From Halopseudomonas oceani (GTDB lineage Bacteria > Pseudomonadota > Gammaproteobacteria > Pseudomonadales > Pseudomonadaceae), in the NCBI RefSeq assembly GCF_002903165.1, contig NZ_PPSK01000007.1, forward strand, positions 111,827-175,826: DNA of 64,000 nt. The letters are read 5' to 3'. The notes beneath the pieces were generated by a model, which saw only the letters and a program-made list of their open reading frames with translations, did not search any database and had not been told where the DNA came from. Position 1 is the first letter of the stretch; the number at the start of each line of letters is the position of its first letter. Shown here piece by piece: positions 1-12,181 of the stretch. The translations under genes were made by a program, and so were the position numbers.

Positions 1-701
1 CGGTGCTGCTGGGGCTTATCGGCGTGTGGAACACCAATATGCTGGGTATTAACGCGCATGCGGTGTTGCCCTATGACGGCAGGCTTAAGGAGTTGCCCAA
101 TTACCTTGAGCAACTTGAGATGGAGTCCAACGGCAAGTCGGTGAACCTGGCTGGTGAGAGCATTGATTATGCGACCTGCCCGATTGTCTGGGGCACCATC
201 GGTCCGAATGCCCAGCATGCGTTCTATCAACTGCTGCATCAGGGCACCGAACCTGTGACCTGTGATTTTATCGTTCCTGCGCGGCGCTATCGCGAGGCGC
301 AGCATGGTGGGGCGACCGCTGAGCTGTTGGCTCAGCACGAACTGGCGCTGGCAAACTGCCTGGCCCAGTCCCGTCTGTTGGCGCTGGGTGACGGCGCAGT
401 GAAAGACGCCGCATCGTTGCCACGCAACCGCCGTTATCGCGGTAATCAGCCCAGTTCGACCCTGCTGCTGGATGAACTGACGCCCCATAGCCTGGGTGCG
501 CTGATTGCTCTGTATGAACACAAGGTGTTTGTGCAGTCGGTGATCTGGGAAATCAACCCGTTTGACCAGTGGGGGGTTGAGATGGGCAAGCGTATCGCGG
601 TGGATGCCCTGGCCTGCCTGCGTGGTGAGCTGGCCGAACTGCCGGGCGCGGATGCCTCCAGCGCGGGTTTACTGGCTCGGATTCTGGGTGAGTCTGCGTG
701 A
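1..701 (+). CDS. pgi: Glucose-6-phosphate isomerase, C-terminal part (cut by window edge)
   Basis: Interconverts glucose 6-phosphate and fructose 6-phosphate in the cytoplasm. Only the last 233 or so codons are present; the reading frame is open to the left edge, so the GTG at position 3 is an internal codon, not a start. The family signature near the C-terminus, [15 protein letters not shown], is intact and carries the conserved active-site lysine. The enzyme is normally about 550 residues, so more than half lies outside the window. It is followed by 180 bases and then the wbpM-like gene on the same strand, which has its own -10 box. This suits a sugar-phosphate to surface-polysaccharide neighbourhood. 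Identification is secure. Confidence 0.95.
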   Translation, partial: VLLGLIGVWNTNMLGINAHAVLPYDGRLKELPNYLEQLEMESNGKSVNLAGESIDYATCPIVWGTIGPNAQHAFYQLLHQGTEPVTCDFIVPARRYREAQHGGATAELLAQHELALANCLAQSRLLALGDGAVKDAASLPRNRRYRGNQPSSTLLLDELTPHSLGALIALYEHKVFVQSVIWEINPFDQWGVEMGKRIAVDALACLRGELAELPGADASSAGLLARILGESA

Positions 702-847
702 TGCTCTGGCTGCGGCGACGGCGCGGCGCGGTTTGATGAGAATGATGCCTGTTTGTTGCCCTGCCTGACCGGGCGTATGCTGATGAACCGCGTGCGATAT
801 GCAACTTAGGCAGGAACTGTACCGGAAGGTGGCTCGGTCGTATTGCG

Positions 848-853
848 TATAAT
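848..853 (+). promoter_or_regulatory. -10 box of the wbpM-like gene
   Basis: A perfect TATAAT lies 30 bases before the ATG at 884. No good -35 hexamer is visible 16-18 bases upstream, so promoter strength is uncertain or depends on an activator. Confidence 0.45.
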
Positions 854-883
854 CGCATTCGTTTTGTTGAGTTGGAGAGCAAG

Positions 884-2887
884 ATGCTCAAAGAAAAACT
901 GATTGGGTTGAGCCACGCGCAAAAGCGCTCAATTCAGATCTTTGCCGACCTGATTCTGATTTGGTCGTCGCTCTGGCTTGCTCTTTACCTGCGTCTTGGT
1001 GGTGAAACCGGTTGGGTGTTCCCAACGCCTGAGCAGCGTTGGTTGTTTGTGCTGGCCCCTGCAATGGCCTTGCCTATCTACATCCGTATGGGGATGTACC
1101 GTGCGGTGATGCGGTATTTCGGTAGCCAAGCGTTGTTGTGCATTTTCAAGTCGGTGACGCTGTCATTTCTGGCACTGGTCATGGTGGTGCTGGCTGCGCG
1201 CGATAGTGGCTGGGATGTGCTGTTTCCGCGTTCGGCGATGGTGTCCTACTGGTGGCTTTCACTGTTGCTGATTGGTGGCCTGCGGCTGGCGGCCCGCGAG
1301 TACTTCATGGGGGACTGGCTGATGGGCCCGGCACCAGACCCTGCACAAGCGTTGACTGAGCAGGAAGTCGGAGTGCCGGTGGCTATTTTCGGCGCTGGCG
1401 CGGCGGGCAATCAGCTACTGGCCTCGCTGCGGCTTGGTCGCATGTATAAACCCAAGGCGTTCATTGATGATGATCCGAGCCTGGCCGGACGGGTGATTGG
1501 CGGCCTGCCGGTGTACCCGTCTGAGCAGATTGCCAAAGTGATCGCTGATGCCGACATCAAGGAAGTGCTGCTGGCGATTCCGTCTGCCACCCGCGCAACG
1601 CGGCAGCAGATTCTCTTCCGCTTGGCCGGATTCCAGGTTCATGTGCGCAGTATCCCGGGGATCATGGACATTGCCAGTGGCAAGGTCAAAGTGGACGATC
1701 TGCAGGAGGTCGATATTGCCGACCTGCTTGGCCGAGACCCGGTCGAGCCGGTTGAGGAACTGATGGATTTCTGTATTCGCGACAAAGTGGTGCTGGTGAC
1801 GGGCGCAGGTGGCTCCATCGGCAGCGAGCTATGTCGCCAGATCATTAACGCCGGGCCGTCCAAGCTCGTGTTGTTTGAACACAACGAGTTTGGCCTGTAC
1901 GCCATTCACACCGAGCTGCAAGGCTGGATCAAGGCGCAAAAATTACCGATCGACCTGATCCCGATTCTGGGGTCGGTGCGTAACAGTGGTCGCCTGATCG
2001 ACGCGATGGCGGCCTGGAAGGTGGATACTGTCTACCACGCGGCGGCTTACAAGCACGTGCCGATGGTCGAGCACAACGTTGCTGAAGGCATCATGAATAA
2101 CGTGTTCGGCACGCTGAAGGTGGCGCAGGCTGCGATTCGCTGCGGTGTGCAGAACTGTGTGCTCATCTCGACCGACAAGGCGGTTCGACCGACCAATGTG
2201 ATGGGGGCAACCAAGCGGCTGGCTGAGATGGTGTTGCAGGCGCTCAGTGCCGAGTCGGCACCCAATCTGTGGGGCGATGACAGCGGCGTGCGGGTGGTTA
2301 ACCGCACGCGCTTTACCATGGTTCGATTCGGCAATGTGCTGGGGTCGTCGGGCTCGGTGATTCCGTTGTTCCGCTCGCAGATCAAACGCGGTGGCCCGAT
2401 TACCGTGACCCATCCTGACATTACCCGTTATTTCATGACCATTCCCGAAGCGGCGCAGCTGGTGGTTCAGGCTGGCTCGATGGGGAAGGGGGGGGATGTC
2501 TTCGTACTGGATATGGGTGAGCCGGTACGGATCGTCGAGCTGGCGCACAAGATGGTGATGCTGTCAGGCCTGACGGTGCGTGATGAGGTTGATCCCAACG
2601 GCGATATTGCGATTACCTTTACCGGACTGCGACCGGGCGAGAAGCTGTATGAAGAGCTGCTGATCGGTGACAACCCGGAGCGCACGGCGCACCCGAAAAT
2701 CCATCGGGCAAATGAAGAGTTTGTCGATTGGCCGACTATGTATGAGGTGCTGAACCGCATGAATCAGGCGGTGAAAACGGATGCGTATGACGATGTCCGG
2801 GCACTGCTGCTGGACACCGTTAACGGTTACCAGCCGACTAACGGCATCGTCGATCTGATTCATGGGCAGCGCATTATTCAGAGCTGA
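884..2887 (+). CDS. wbpM: WbpM/CapD-type UDP-GlcNAc 4,6-dehydratase, membrane-anchored
   Basis: Predicted to convert UDP-GlcNAc to a 4-keto-6-deoxy sugar used for O-antigen or other surface glycans. The N-terminal 130 or so residues contain four hydrophobic spans. A first nucleotide-binding fold follows (GAGAAG near residue 170), then the catalytic SDR domain with TGAGGSIG near residue 307. The catalytic set reads Ser-Thr-Asp followed by Met-x3-Lys (VMGATKR), the Met replacing the usual Tyr as is typical of this large dehydratase class. The length of 667 residues matches WbpM. The ATG at 884 is preferred to an in-frame TTG 12 bases earlier because GGAG sits 6 bases before the ATG. In pseudomonads wbpM often closes the O-antigen cluster, so that cluster may lie to the left. 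Confidence 0.9.
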   Translation: MLKEKLIGLSHAQKRSIQIFADLILIWSSLWLALYLRLGGETGWVFPTPEQRWLFVLAPAMALPIYIRMGMYRAVMRYFGSQALLCIFKSVTLSFLALVMVVLAARDSGWDVLFPRSAMVSYWWLSLLLIGGLRLAAREYFMGDWLMGPAPDPAQALTEQEVGVPVAIFGAGAAGNQLLASLRLGRMYKPKAFIDDDPSLAGRVIGGLPVYPSEQIAKVIADADIKEVLLAIPSATRATRQQILFRLAGFQVHVRSIPGIMDIASGKVKVDDLQEVDIADLLGRDPVEPVEELMDFCIRDKVVLVTGAGGSIGSELCRQIINAGPSKLVLFEHNEFGLYAIHTELQGWIKAQKLPIDLIPILGSVRNSGRLIDAMAAWKVDTVYHAAAYKHVPMVEHNVAEGIMNNVFGTLKVAQAAIRCGVQNCVLISTDKAVRPTNVMGATKRLAEMVLQALSAESAPNLWGDDSGVRVVNRTRFTMVRFGNVLGSSGSVIPLFRSQIKRGGPITVTHPDITRYFMTIPEAAQLVVQAGSMGKGGDVFVLDMGEPVRIVELAHKMVMLSGLTVRDEVDPNGDIAITFTGLRPGEKLYEELLIGDNPERTAHPKIHRANEEFVDWPTMYEVLNRMNQAVKTDAYDDVRALLLDTVNGYQPTNGIVDLIHGQRIIQS

Positions 2888-2904
2888 CAATCACTGCCTT
2901 GAAG

Positions 2905-2934
2905 AGGCCGGGCTGCTGCCCGGCCTTTTTGTTT
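2905..2934 (+). terminator. Rho-independent terminator after wbpM
   Basis: A perfect 9-bp stem (AGGCCGGGC / GCCCGGCCT) with a four-base loop is followed by TTTTT on the plus strand. It lies 18 bases after the wbpM stop, in the gap before the convergent galE. Confidence 0.85.
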
Positions 2935-2972
2935 GTGCGGCATTCGCAAGCGCGACCCTTCCGAGGGATGGG

Positions 2973-3998
2973 TCAGCGGTAGCCGTTCGGATTCTGCTGC
3001 TGCCAGCGCCAGGCATCGGCGCACATGGCGTTGACGTCCCGTTCGGCCTGCCAGCCCAGCTCGCGGGCAGCCAGTGACGGGTCGGCGTAGCAACTGCCGA
3101 CATCACCGGGGCGGCGTGCAACCACCTGATACGCCAGGGGCTTGCCACAGGCGCGCTCGAACGCGTGCAGCATGTCCAGTACGGAGTAGCCGATGCCGGT
3201 GCCGAGGTTGAAGGCGGCAAGGCCCTGTTTGCGCGTTAACCACTGCAGCGCCTTGACGTGCCCTTCGGCCAGGTCCATCACATGGATGTAGTCACGTACG
3301 CCGGTGCCATCGTGGGTGTCGTAATCACCACCAAACACGCTGAGGTGCTCACGTCTACCAACCGCGACCTGGGCGATATACGGCAGCAGGTTGTTGGGGA
3401 TGCCGGCCGGATCTTCGCCAATCTGTCCGCTGGGGTGGGCGCCGACCGGGTTGAAGTAGCGGAGCAGGGCGAGGTTCCAGCTGCTGTCGCTCCGGTAAAG
3501 ATCACCCAGTATTTCTTCGATCATAAGCTTTGACCGGCCGTACGGGTTGGTCGCGCTGGTCGGAAAGTTTTCAGTGATCGGCAGGCTGGCCGGGTCGCCA
3601 TAGACGGTGGCTGACGAGCTGAATACCAGATTACGCACGGTGGATCGCTGCATGGCCTGCAGTAGCGAAACCGCGCCGGTGACGTTGTTGTGGTAATACA
3701 TCAGTGGCTCGGCCACGGATTCGCCGACGGCCTTGAAACCAGCAAAGTGAATGACCGCGTCAACCGGGTTGCTGGCAAACAGGTCGTCCAGCAGGCTGCC
3801 GTCGTTGACGTCGCCGGTGATGATGTCGAGCGTCTTGCCGGTGAGGTTTTGCACCCGGCGGAGCGCTTCAGGGGAGCTGTTGCTGAAGTTATCCAGCACG
3901 ATGACCTGGTAGCCGCATTCCAGCAGGCGCAGGCAGGTGTGTGAACCGATGTATCCGGCACCGCCGGTCACCAGTATGGTTGCTGCGTCGGTGTTCAT
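2973..3998 (-). CDS. galE: UDP-glucose 4-epimerase
   Basis: Cytoplasmic extended SDR enzyme that interconverts UDP-glucose and UDP-galactose for surface polysaccharides and galactose use. The NAD-binding motif [10 protein letters not shown] is at residues 11-20. The catalytic Ser of SSSATVYG and the Tyr/Lys pair YGRSK are present. At 341 residues it has the normal GalE length. The ATG at 3998 has AGGGAG 7-8 bases upstream. It faces wbpM tail to tail and is followed by glmS upstream on the same strand, so this strand carries nucleotide-sugar precursor genes. The substrate might be UDP-GlcNAc as well; sequence alone does not settle this. Confidence 0.93.
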   Translation of the reverse strand: MNTDAATILVTGGAGYIGSHTCLRLLECGYQVIVLDNFSNSSPEALRRVQNLTGKTLDIITGDVNDGSLLDDLFASNPVDAVIHFAGFKAVGESVAEPLMYYHNNVTGAVSLLQAMQRSTVRNLVFSSSATVYGDPASLPITENFPTSATNPYGRSKLMIEEILGDLYRSDSSWNLALLRYFNPVGAHPSGQIGEDPAGIPNNLLPYIAQVAVGRREHLSVFGGDYDTHDGTGVRDYIHVMDLAEGHVKALQWLTRKQGLAAFNLGTGIGYSVLDMLHAFERACGKPLAYQVVARRPGDVGSCYADPSLAARELGWQAERDVNAMCADAWRWQQQNPNGYR

Positions 3999-4053
3999 GG
4001 GGTGGCTCCCTTAGGGTGTGCGGCGGTAGCCGCACACCTGCCTTGAGCGGTGG

Positions 4054-5880
4054 TTACTCGACGGTAACCGATTTTGCCAGGTTTCGTGGTTTGTCGACAT
4101 CGGTGCCCTTGACCAGTGCAACGTGGTAGCTCAGCAGTTGCAGGGGTAGGGTGTAGATAATCGGTGAGACGCAGTCTTCAACCCACGGCAGGCTGACGTC
4201 GCGCACTTCGGGGTCGGTACTTTGCTCGATGGTTTCGCAGGCAAAGTTGATCAACTGGCCGCCACGGGCGCGCACTTCTTCCAGATTGGACTTGAGTTTT
4301 TCCAGCAGGCTGTCGCTGGGTGCGACTGAGACCACGGGCATGTCTTCGTCCACCAGGGCCAGCGGGCCGTGCTTCAACTCCCCAGCAGCGTAGGCCTCGG
4401 CGTGGATGTAGGAGATTTCCTTGAGTTTGAGGGCACCTTCCATCGCGATGGGGTAATGCGGACCGCGGCCGAGGAACAGGGCGTGGTGTTTGTTGGCGAA
4501 CTGCTCGGCCAGCGCAACAATCGCCGGTTCCAGCCCAAGCACCTGTTCCACCAGGGCGGGCAGCGTGCGCAGGGCGTTGACGTTACGGGCAACAAACTGG
4601 CTGCGGCCGTGGGTCTGGGCGAGGGCCGTGGTCAGCCACAGCAGTGACACCAGTTGAGTGGTGAAGGCCTTGGTTGAGGCCACGCCAATTTCCGGGCCCG
4701 CATGCGTGAGCAAACGCCAGTCGGCCTCACGTACCAGCGAGCTGCCAGCGACGTTGCAGATGGCGAGGGTGGCGAGGTAGCCCTGATCCTTGGCGTAACG
4801 CAGCGCGGCCAGGGTGTCTGCGGTCTCACCTGACTGGGAGATGGTGATCAGCAGGGTGTTGGCCGGCACCACAACGCTGCGGTAGCGGTATTCGCTGGCG
4901 ACTTCAACCTGGCAGGGAATGCCAGCCTGTTCTTCGATCCAGTAGCGGGCGACCAGTCCGGCATGGTAACTGGTGCCACAGGCAACGATGTGGATGTTGG
5001 CGATGTCGGCCAGTCGGGTTTCCGCTTCGGGGCCGAGGATGGCGGTCAGCACGTGGTCATCGCCAAGGGTGCCAGCCAGGGTGTCGCTGATGGCTTGTGG
5101 CTGCTCAAAGATTTCCTTGAGCATGAAGTGGCGGTATTCGCCCTTGTCCAGACTGTGGGCAGCGTGCTCGTAGCGAACTACCGGGCGGTCGGCAGTATTG
5201 CCGGCGTGGTCCCAGATGTCGCAGGTGTCCAGAGTAACGCGGGCGTAGTCGCCTTCTTCCAGGTAGCGGAAGCGGTCGGTTACCTGCAGCAGCGCCAGCG
5301 GGTCGGAGGCCAGATAGTGTTCGCCGCTGCCTTCTCCGATCACCAGCGGGCTGCCCATGCGTGAGCAGTATAGGGTGCCGGGCTCGGATTCATGGACCAC
5401 CGCCAGCGCATAGGCCCCGTGAATCTCGCCCAGAGTGTTGCGGAACGCGCTGAGCATGTCGCCGGTTTCGGCAAAGTGGTGCGCCAGCAGGTGGGCGACG
5501 ACTTCGGTATCGGTTTCGGACGTAAAGCTGTAGCCCAGATCCTGCAGCTGTTTGCGCAGCGGAGCGTGGTTTTCGATGATGCCGTTGTGGACGATCGCCA
5601 GTCCGTTGGACAGGTGCGGGTGGGCGTTGTGTTCTGCCGGTTTGCCGTGTGTCGCCCAGCGGGTGTGGGCGATGCCAAGGTGACCACTGACCGGTGTGGC
5701 CTGCAGTGCGTTTTCCAGCTCTACGACCTTGCCGACGGCGCGGACGCGTTGAATTCCGCCGGCGCTGTCGATGATTGCAACGCCGGCCGAGTCGTAGCCG
5801 CGGTACTCAAGACGGCGCAGGCCTTCAAGCAGGATGGGGGTGATGTCGCGCTGGGCGGTTGCGCCGACGATTCCGCACAT
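4054..5880 (-). CDS. glmS: Glutamine--fructose-6-phosphate aminotransferase (isomerizing)
   Basis: Makes glucosamine 6-phosphate from fructose 6-phosphate and glutamine, the first step to UDP-GlcNAc for peptidoglycan and LPS. The protein begins Met-Cys-Gly-Ile-Val-Gly, exposing Cys2 as the glutaminase nucleophile. An N-terminal class II amidotransferase domain is followed by two SIS sugar isomerase domains (SQSGETADT and GRGPHYPIAMEGALKLKE segments), ending in the expected KSVTVE. The length of 608 residues is standard. The start has AAGGA 8 bases before. It is upstream of galE on the same strand with a 55-base gap, so co-transcription is possible. Confidence 0.96.
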   Translation of the reverse strand: MCGIVGATAQRDITPILLEGLRRLEYRGYDSAGVAIIDSAGGIQRVRAVGKVVELENALQATPVSGHLGIAHTRWATHGKPAEHNAHPHLSNGLAIVHNGIIENHAPLRKQLQDLGYSFTSETDTEVVAHLLAHHFAETGDMLSAFRNTLGEIHGAYALAVVHESEPGTLYCSRMGSPLVIGEGSGEHYLASDPLALLQVTDRFRYLEEGDYARVTLDTCDIWDHAGNTADRPVVRYEHAAHSLDKGEYRHFMLKEIFEQPQAISDTLAGTLGDDHVLTAILGPEAETRLADIANIHIVACGTSYHAGLVARYWIEEQAGIPCQVEVASEYRYRSVVVPANTLLITISQSGETADTLAALRYAKDQGYLATLAICNVAGSSLVREADWRLLTHAGPEIGVASTKAFTTQLVSLLWLTTALAQTHGRSQFVARNVNALRTLPALVEQVLGLEPAIVALAEQFANKHHALFLGRGPHYPIAMEGALKLKEISYIHAEAYAAGELKHGPLALVDEDMPVVSVAPSDSLLEKLKSNLEEVRARGGQLINFACETIEQSTDPEVRDVSLPWVEDCVSPIIYTLPLQLLSYHVALVKGTDVDKPRNLAKSVTVE

Positions 5881-6020
5881 GGAGGTGTCCTTGTTTCACA
5901 GGCAAAGGCGGCAGTTTAGCACTGTCGCCCCGCGGGTGGGTAACGTCTCAGGGGCGGCAGGACAAGGTTGTCGAGAGCGCTGGGGCTTGGCCCGGCGAAG
6001 CGCGTGTGGTGCGGCCTGTG

Positions 6021-6040
6021 GGTCGAGCTGATGCTCGACC
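6021..6040. other. Small perfect hairpin after the aer gene
   Basis: An 8-bp perfect inverted repeat, GGTCGAGC-TGAT-GCTCGACC, lies 21 bases beyond the aer stop codon. It has no T tract on either strand, so it is not a standard terminator. It may still stabilise the aer transcript end. Confidence 0.35.
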
Positions 6041-6061
6041 TTCTCGGGAGGTGGTTACCGG

Positions 6062-7621
6062 TCAACGGCGGTTAAAACGGTCAACCAGGTCGACCTGGCG
6101 CTGGGCGGTGGTCGCCAGTTCGCCACTGAGCTCGGCGCTGCGGCTGGCCTGGCCCGCCGTGCTGTCTGCCAGCGAGGCGATGCTGGTGACGTTGCGGTTG
6201 ATCTCTTCGGCAACGCTGCTTTGCTCCTCGGCGGCGCTGGCGATCTGGCCGGCCATTTCGTTGATCCGTTCGATGGCCTGACGAATGCCTTCGAGCGCTT
6301 CGTCTGCTTCGATGACCTGAGCAACACCGCGCTCGGCCTGTTCGTTGCCGGCCTGCATGGTATCTACCGTGCTCTTGGCGGCCTGTTGCAGGTTGGCGAT
6401 CAGACCATGGATCTGTTCGGTGGCTTCGGCTGTCCGGCTGGCGAGGGCGCGCACCTCGTCGGCAACGACGGCAAAGCCGCGTCCCTGCTCGCCTGCGCGT
6501 GCCGCCTCGATAGCGGCATTCAGAGCCAGCAGGTTGGTCTGTTCGGCGATTCCTTTGATGACGTCGACCACGGTGCCAATTTCACGGGCGTCTGATGCCA
6601 GTTTGTTGGTGACGGTGCTGGCTGACTCAACCACGCCGGACAGGTTCTCGATGGCGGTACGGGCGTTGCTGGCCAACTGTTTGCCTTGTATGGCCAGTTG
6701 CGCTGCGTCGTGGGTTGCGCCTGCGGCGTTCTGGACGTTGCCCGATACCTCTAGCGTCGCCGCAGCCATCTGGTTGATGGCAGTAGCCACCTGATCTGTT
6801 TCGGCACGCTGTTGGGCCAGCCCCTCACTGCTTTGGCGAGCGATGTCGCTGGCTTCATGGGCCTGCAGCTTCAGGCTGTCAGCGCTGTCTGCCACTCGGG
6901 TGAGGCAGGTCGTAAGGCGTGCCTGCTGGCTGAGAATGGCCATTTCCAGTTGGCCCATCGCGCCGCGGAAGGGGGTAAACATCTGGGCCAGCAACGGGTC
7001 ACTGATACTGTTGCCGGCCGAGTGCACAATACGCTGCAGACGTTGCTCAAGGCTGGCTTTCATGAGGTACCCGGCGGGCACACCGAGCAGACCCGCGACA
7101 GCTGCGCCGGGCCAGCCGAACAGCACGCCTGCAGCGCCGCTGGCCGCCATTGCCACTGCGGACGGCAGGATCTGCATGCCCAGACCGGCGACGTCACTCT
7201 GCACCGCCTTGCCGCCACGTGAGAGGCGTTGGTAGAGCGCTGATGCCCGTTCAATCTGCCCGGCCGTGGGTTTGGTGCGGACCGACTCGTAACCGGTGAT
7301 CTGGCCGTTCTCCCAGATGGGGGTGACGAAGGCATTGACCCAGTAATGATCGCCGTTCTTGCAGCGGTTTTTGACGATCCCCATCCAGGCCTTGCCGGCT
7401 TTGATATCAGCCCACATGTGCGCGAAAACCGCTGGCGGTACGTCCGGATGACGGACCAGGTTGTGCGAGGTGCCGATCAGTTCGTCGCGGGTAAAGCCGC
7501 TGATTTCAATAAAAACGTCATTGCAGTAGGTGATGACGCCCTTGAGGTTGGTCGTGGATATGAGCCGCTCGTCCGCCGCAAAGGTACGTTCACGCTGGGT
7601 TACGGGCTGGTTGTTACGCAT
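6062..7621 (-). CDS. aer: Aer-type aerotaxis receptor (PAS plus methyl-accepting domain)
   Basis: Energy or oxygen taxis transducer. Residues about 15-120 form a PAS domain of the Aer type, which binds FAD in characterised members ([18 protein letters not shown], then [13 protein letters not shown]). A short hydrophobic anchor around 155-190 follows, with no periplasmic domain. A complete cytoplasmic signalling domain comes next, with the hairpin tip motif around [20 protein letters not shown]. The length of 519 residues matches Pseudomonas Aer. The ATG at 7621 has AAGGA 9 bases upstream. No che genes are adjacent, which is usual for aer. Assignment to aer rather than a BdlA-like protein rests on the single PAS domain and the anchor. 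Confidence 0.87.
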   Translation of the reverse strand: MRNNQPVTQRERTFAADERLISTTNLKGVITYCNDVFIEISGFTRDELIGTSHNLVRHPDVPPAVFAHMWADIKAGKAWMGIVKNRCKNGDHYWVNAFVTPIWENGQITGYESVRTKPTAGQIERASALYQRLSRGGKAVQSDVAGLGMQILPSAVAMAASGAAGVLFGWPGAAVAGLLGVPAGYLMKASLEQRLQRIVHSAGNSISDPLLAQMFTPFRGAMGQLEMAILSQQARLTTCLTRVADSADSLKLQAHEASDIARQSSEGLAQQRAETDQVATAINQMAAATLEVSGNVQNAAGATHDAAQLAIQGKQLASNARTAIENLSGVVESASTVTNKLASDAREIGTVVDVIKGIAEQTNLLALNAAIEAARAGEQGRGFAVVADEVRALASRTAEATEQIHGLIANLQQAAKSTVDTMQAGNEQAERGVAQVIEADEALEGIRQAIERINEMAGQIASAAEEQSSVAEEINRNVTSIASLADSTAGQASRSAELSGELATTAQRQVDLVDRFNRR

Positions 7622-7942
7622 TGGTGAATGTCCTTGAATGTCTGCCCGTGAGCCATATCGGGCTGACTATTGTCTAAACTGCTATATCGGCAGCGATGGC
7701 AATGGCTGTAGGCCTCGACTCTGACTCCTCCGCAGGACGGTTTCAGTCTGCCGTGGGGGAAGTGAGTGGAGCCGTGTGAGCGGTTTCCGGATGGTGGGAG
7801 TGGTTCCGGCGACCTGCGGGTTTCAGCATTTACCGGAACTTCCTGCCATCCTTGCAGGCCAGATACTAGAGGCCTCGCAGAATCTTGCCTCAGATTATAG
7901 CAATCCATGCAGGCCCAGTGCCCGCGCAAGGAGGTTTATCGC
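7622..7942. other. Divergent intergenic region between aer and acnA
   Basis: A 321-base gene-free stretch holds the promoters of both flanking genes. No strong sigma-70 box is obvious by eye. It contains a long imperfect hairpin (7789-7851) and the acnA ribosome binding site AAGGAGG at 7929-7935. Confidence 0.6.
7789..7851. repeat. Long imperfect inverted repeat upstream of acnA
   Basis: The left arm GGATGG...GGA...GTTCCGG pairs with the right arm CCGGAAC...TCC...CCATCC. This gives about 16 base pairs with small internal bulges and a loop of about 24 bases. It ends 91 bases before the acnA start. It may be a leader structure or a protein site; no known riboswitch class is recognised. Confidence 0.5.
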
Positions 7943-10672
<2,730 letters not shown>

Positions 10673-10680
10673 AGCCTGTC

Positions 10681-10738
10681 GCCGTTTCGTTCACTTGCCT
10701 GCCGGAGACCGTTCTTCGGCCAGGCAAGGCGAAGCGGC
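10681..10738. repeat. Imperfect inverted repeat after acnA
   Basis: The arms GCCGTTTCG...CTTGCCTG and CAGGCAAG...CGAAGCGGC pair around a central 19-base segment that itself contains a CCG/CGG pair. It starts 8 bases after the acnA stop. Without a T tract it is more likely an mRNA 3' stabiliser or REP-like element than a terminator. Confidence 0.4.
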
Positions 10739-10763
10739 AACAGATCTTGGACGGCAGAAAAAG

Positions 10764-10796
10764 AAAAACCCCTGACTCAATGAGTCAGGGGTTTTG
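10764..10796. terminator. Bidirectional terminator between acnA and tRNA-Pro
   Basis: An 11-bp perfect inverted repeat (CCCCTGACTCA / TGAGTCAGGGG, 10769-10791) is flanked by A5 on the left and T4 on the right. It can therefore end transcripts from acnA and from the minus-strand tRNA gene, whose 3' end is only 9 bases away. Confidence 0.85.
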
Positions 10797-10800
10797 CTGT

Positions 10801-10877
10801 TGGTCGGAGCGACTGGAATCGAACCAGCGACCTTCTCGTCCCGAACGAGACGCGCTACCAGGCTGCGCTACGCTCCG
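10801..10877 (-). tRNA. tRNA-Pro (anticodon CGG)
   Basis: Read on the minus strand, a 77-base cloverleaf begins CGGAGCG and ends CGCTCCG-A-CCA, with the CCA encoded. The D arm contains AGCGCAGCCTGGTAGCGC, the anticodon loop is TTCGGGA (anticodon CGG), and the T loop contains GGTTCGAATCC. This matches bacterial proline tRNA. The acceptor stem is fully paired. Confidence 0.96.
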
Positions 10878-10953
10878 TTGTGGGCGGCATTTTACCTAAA
10901 GTTTGTCATCGCACAAGAGGCAAACGAAAAAAAATCGACTGTTTATCACAGGG

Positions 10954-11529
10954 TTACTGCAGCGCCTGCCACAGAATAGGGGTATTGGCGCTGGTCAGGC
11001 GTGGCTCGTCGGCGGCCAGATCGAGGCAGATCGCGTCCATTGTCCGCAACCAGCGCAACGGGCTGCGCACTCCTTGCAACCAGGCGTTTTCCAGCGCCGG
11101 TAGCAGCCGGCGTGGGATCAGGCAGGGCAGTGGCTGGGGCTGCTCACCGGTGCGAAAAAACACCGGTCGGTCAGGGTCGGCTTGGTCAAGCAGCTGCTCA
11201 AGCAAGGCTTGATCGATCAGCGGCATGTCACAGGGCAGCACCAAAAGCTGCTCGCCGCTCGTCTGGCGCAGGCCGCTCAGAATGCCGGCCAACGGGCCGG
11301 GGTAGTCCGTGCTGCTGTCGGTCACGAGCCTGTCAGCCCATTGCCGGTAGTGCTCGGCGTTGCGGTTGCAACTGATCAGCAGCTCATCGGCCACGCTGCG
11401 CAACAGCGCGCTCAGATGAGCGCTGATAGGGGCGCCGCGGTAGGTGAGCAGGCCCTTGTCTGCACCGCCGACGCGGCGGCCCCGGCCGCCGGCCAGCAGC
11501 AGGGCGCTGATACGGGGTGACGCTGACAT
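10954..11529 (-). CDS. mobA: Molybdenum cofactor guanylyltransferase
   Basis: Adds GMP to molybdopterin to form the bis-MGD cofactor of enzymes such as nitrate reductase and formate dehydrogenase. The signature ALLLAGGRGRRVGGADKGLL near the N-terminus is the GTP-binding motif of MobA, and PCDMPLID carries the metal-binding Asp. The protein is 191 residues from the ATG at 11529; an in-frame TTG lies two codons earlier. It is divergent from moaB-moeA, with a 112-base gap that contains a symmetrical TATAAC box, so the three genes form a cofactor locus. The same arrangement is familiar from Pseudomonas. Confidence 0.93.
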   Translation of the reverse strand: MSASPRISALLLAGGRGRRVGGADKGLLTYRGAPISAHLSALLRSVADELLISCNRNAEHYRQWADRLVTDSSTDYPGPLAGILSGLRQTSGEQLLVLPCDMPLIDQALLEQLLDQADPDRPVFFRTGEQPQPLPCLIPRRLLPALENAWLQGVRSPLRWLRTMDAICLDLAADEPRLTSANTPILWQALQ

Positions 11530-11555
11530 GTTCAATGCTCTGGCTGGTGTGGTCT

Positions 11556-11567
11556 GTGTTATAACAC
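11556..11567. promoter_or_regulatory. Palindromic -10 region of the mobA/moaB divergent promoter
   Basis: The perfect 12-base palindrome GTGTTATAACAC presents a TATAAC -10-like hexamer in both directions. It lies 27 bases from the mobA start and 74 bases from the moaB start. The matching -35 boxes are weak. It could also be a small operator. Confidence 0.35.
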
Positions 11568-11641
11568 CGGGCCTGTAGCGGACGAAAGCGGCGCCTCTGC
11601 TGATTGCCGTCCGGCTTTATCCGAACGCAAGGAATCCATCC

Positions 11642-12181
11642 ATGAGCTGCTCATCTGATACTCCCTTTGCCGCCCTTGGCATCGCCGTGCTGACCGTCAG
11701 CGACACCCGTACCCTGGAAACCGACACCTCTGGCCAGTTGCTGGCGGACAGCCTGACCGCTGCCGGCCATCGTCTGGCCGATCGCCAGCTGCTGCCCGAC
11801 GACCGCTACCAGATGCGCGCACGGGTGTCGGCCTGGATCGCAGACCCGGCAGTTGAGGTCGTGTTGATCACTGGTGGCACCGGCTTTACCGGCCGTGACA
11901 GCACCCCTGAGGCCATCGCGCCGCTGCTGGACAAACAGGTCGATGGCTTTGGTGAGCTGTTCCGTCAGGTGTCTTACGAAGACATCGGCACTTCCACGCT
12001 GCAGTCCCGTGCGCTGGCTGGCTTGGCCAATCGTACGCTGGTGGTCTGCATGCCGGGCTCATCCAACGCCTGCCGTACCGCCTGGACGCGGATTCTCGAA
12101 ACCCAGCTGGACAGTCGTACCCGCCCGTGCAACTTCGTGCAGCATCTGGGCAACCCGGATCAGGACGGTCGCCGCGCATGA
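11642..12181 (+). CDS. moaB: Molybdenum cofactor biosynthesis protein B
   Basis: MoaB/Mog-fold protein expected to adenylylate molybdopterin before metal insertion. The motif [17 protein letters not shown] near the middle is the conserved molybdopterin-binding loop, and the protein also has [12 protein letters not shown]. The length of 179 residues is normal. Its stop overlaps the moeA start by four bases (ATGA), so the two are translationally coupled. mobA is divergent upstream. Confidence 0.93.
   Translation: MSCSSDTPFAALGIAVLTVSDTRTLETDTSGQLLADSLTAAGHRLADRQLLPDDRYQMRARVSAWIADPAVEVVLITGGTGFTGRDSTPEAIAPLLDKQVDGFGELFRQVSYEDIGTSTLQSRALAGLANRTLVVCMPGSSNACRTAWTRILETQLDSRTRPCNFVQHLGNPDQDGRRA

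Noticed and set aside
10794..10979. 61-residue plus-strand frame starting [16 protein letters not shown]
   Set aside because: This is the well-known spurious translation of a tRNA gene region, here tRNA-Pro(CGG) on the other strand.
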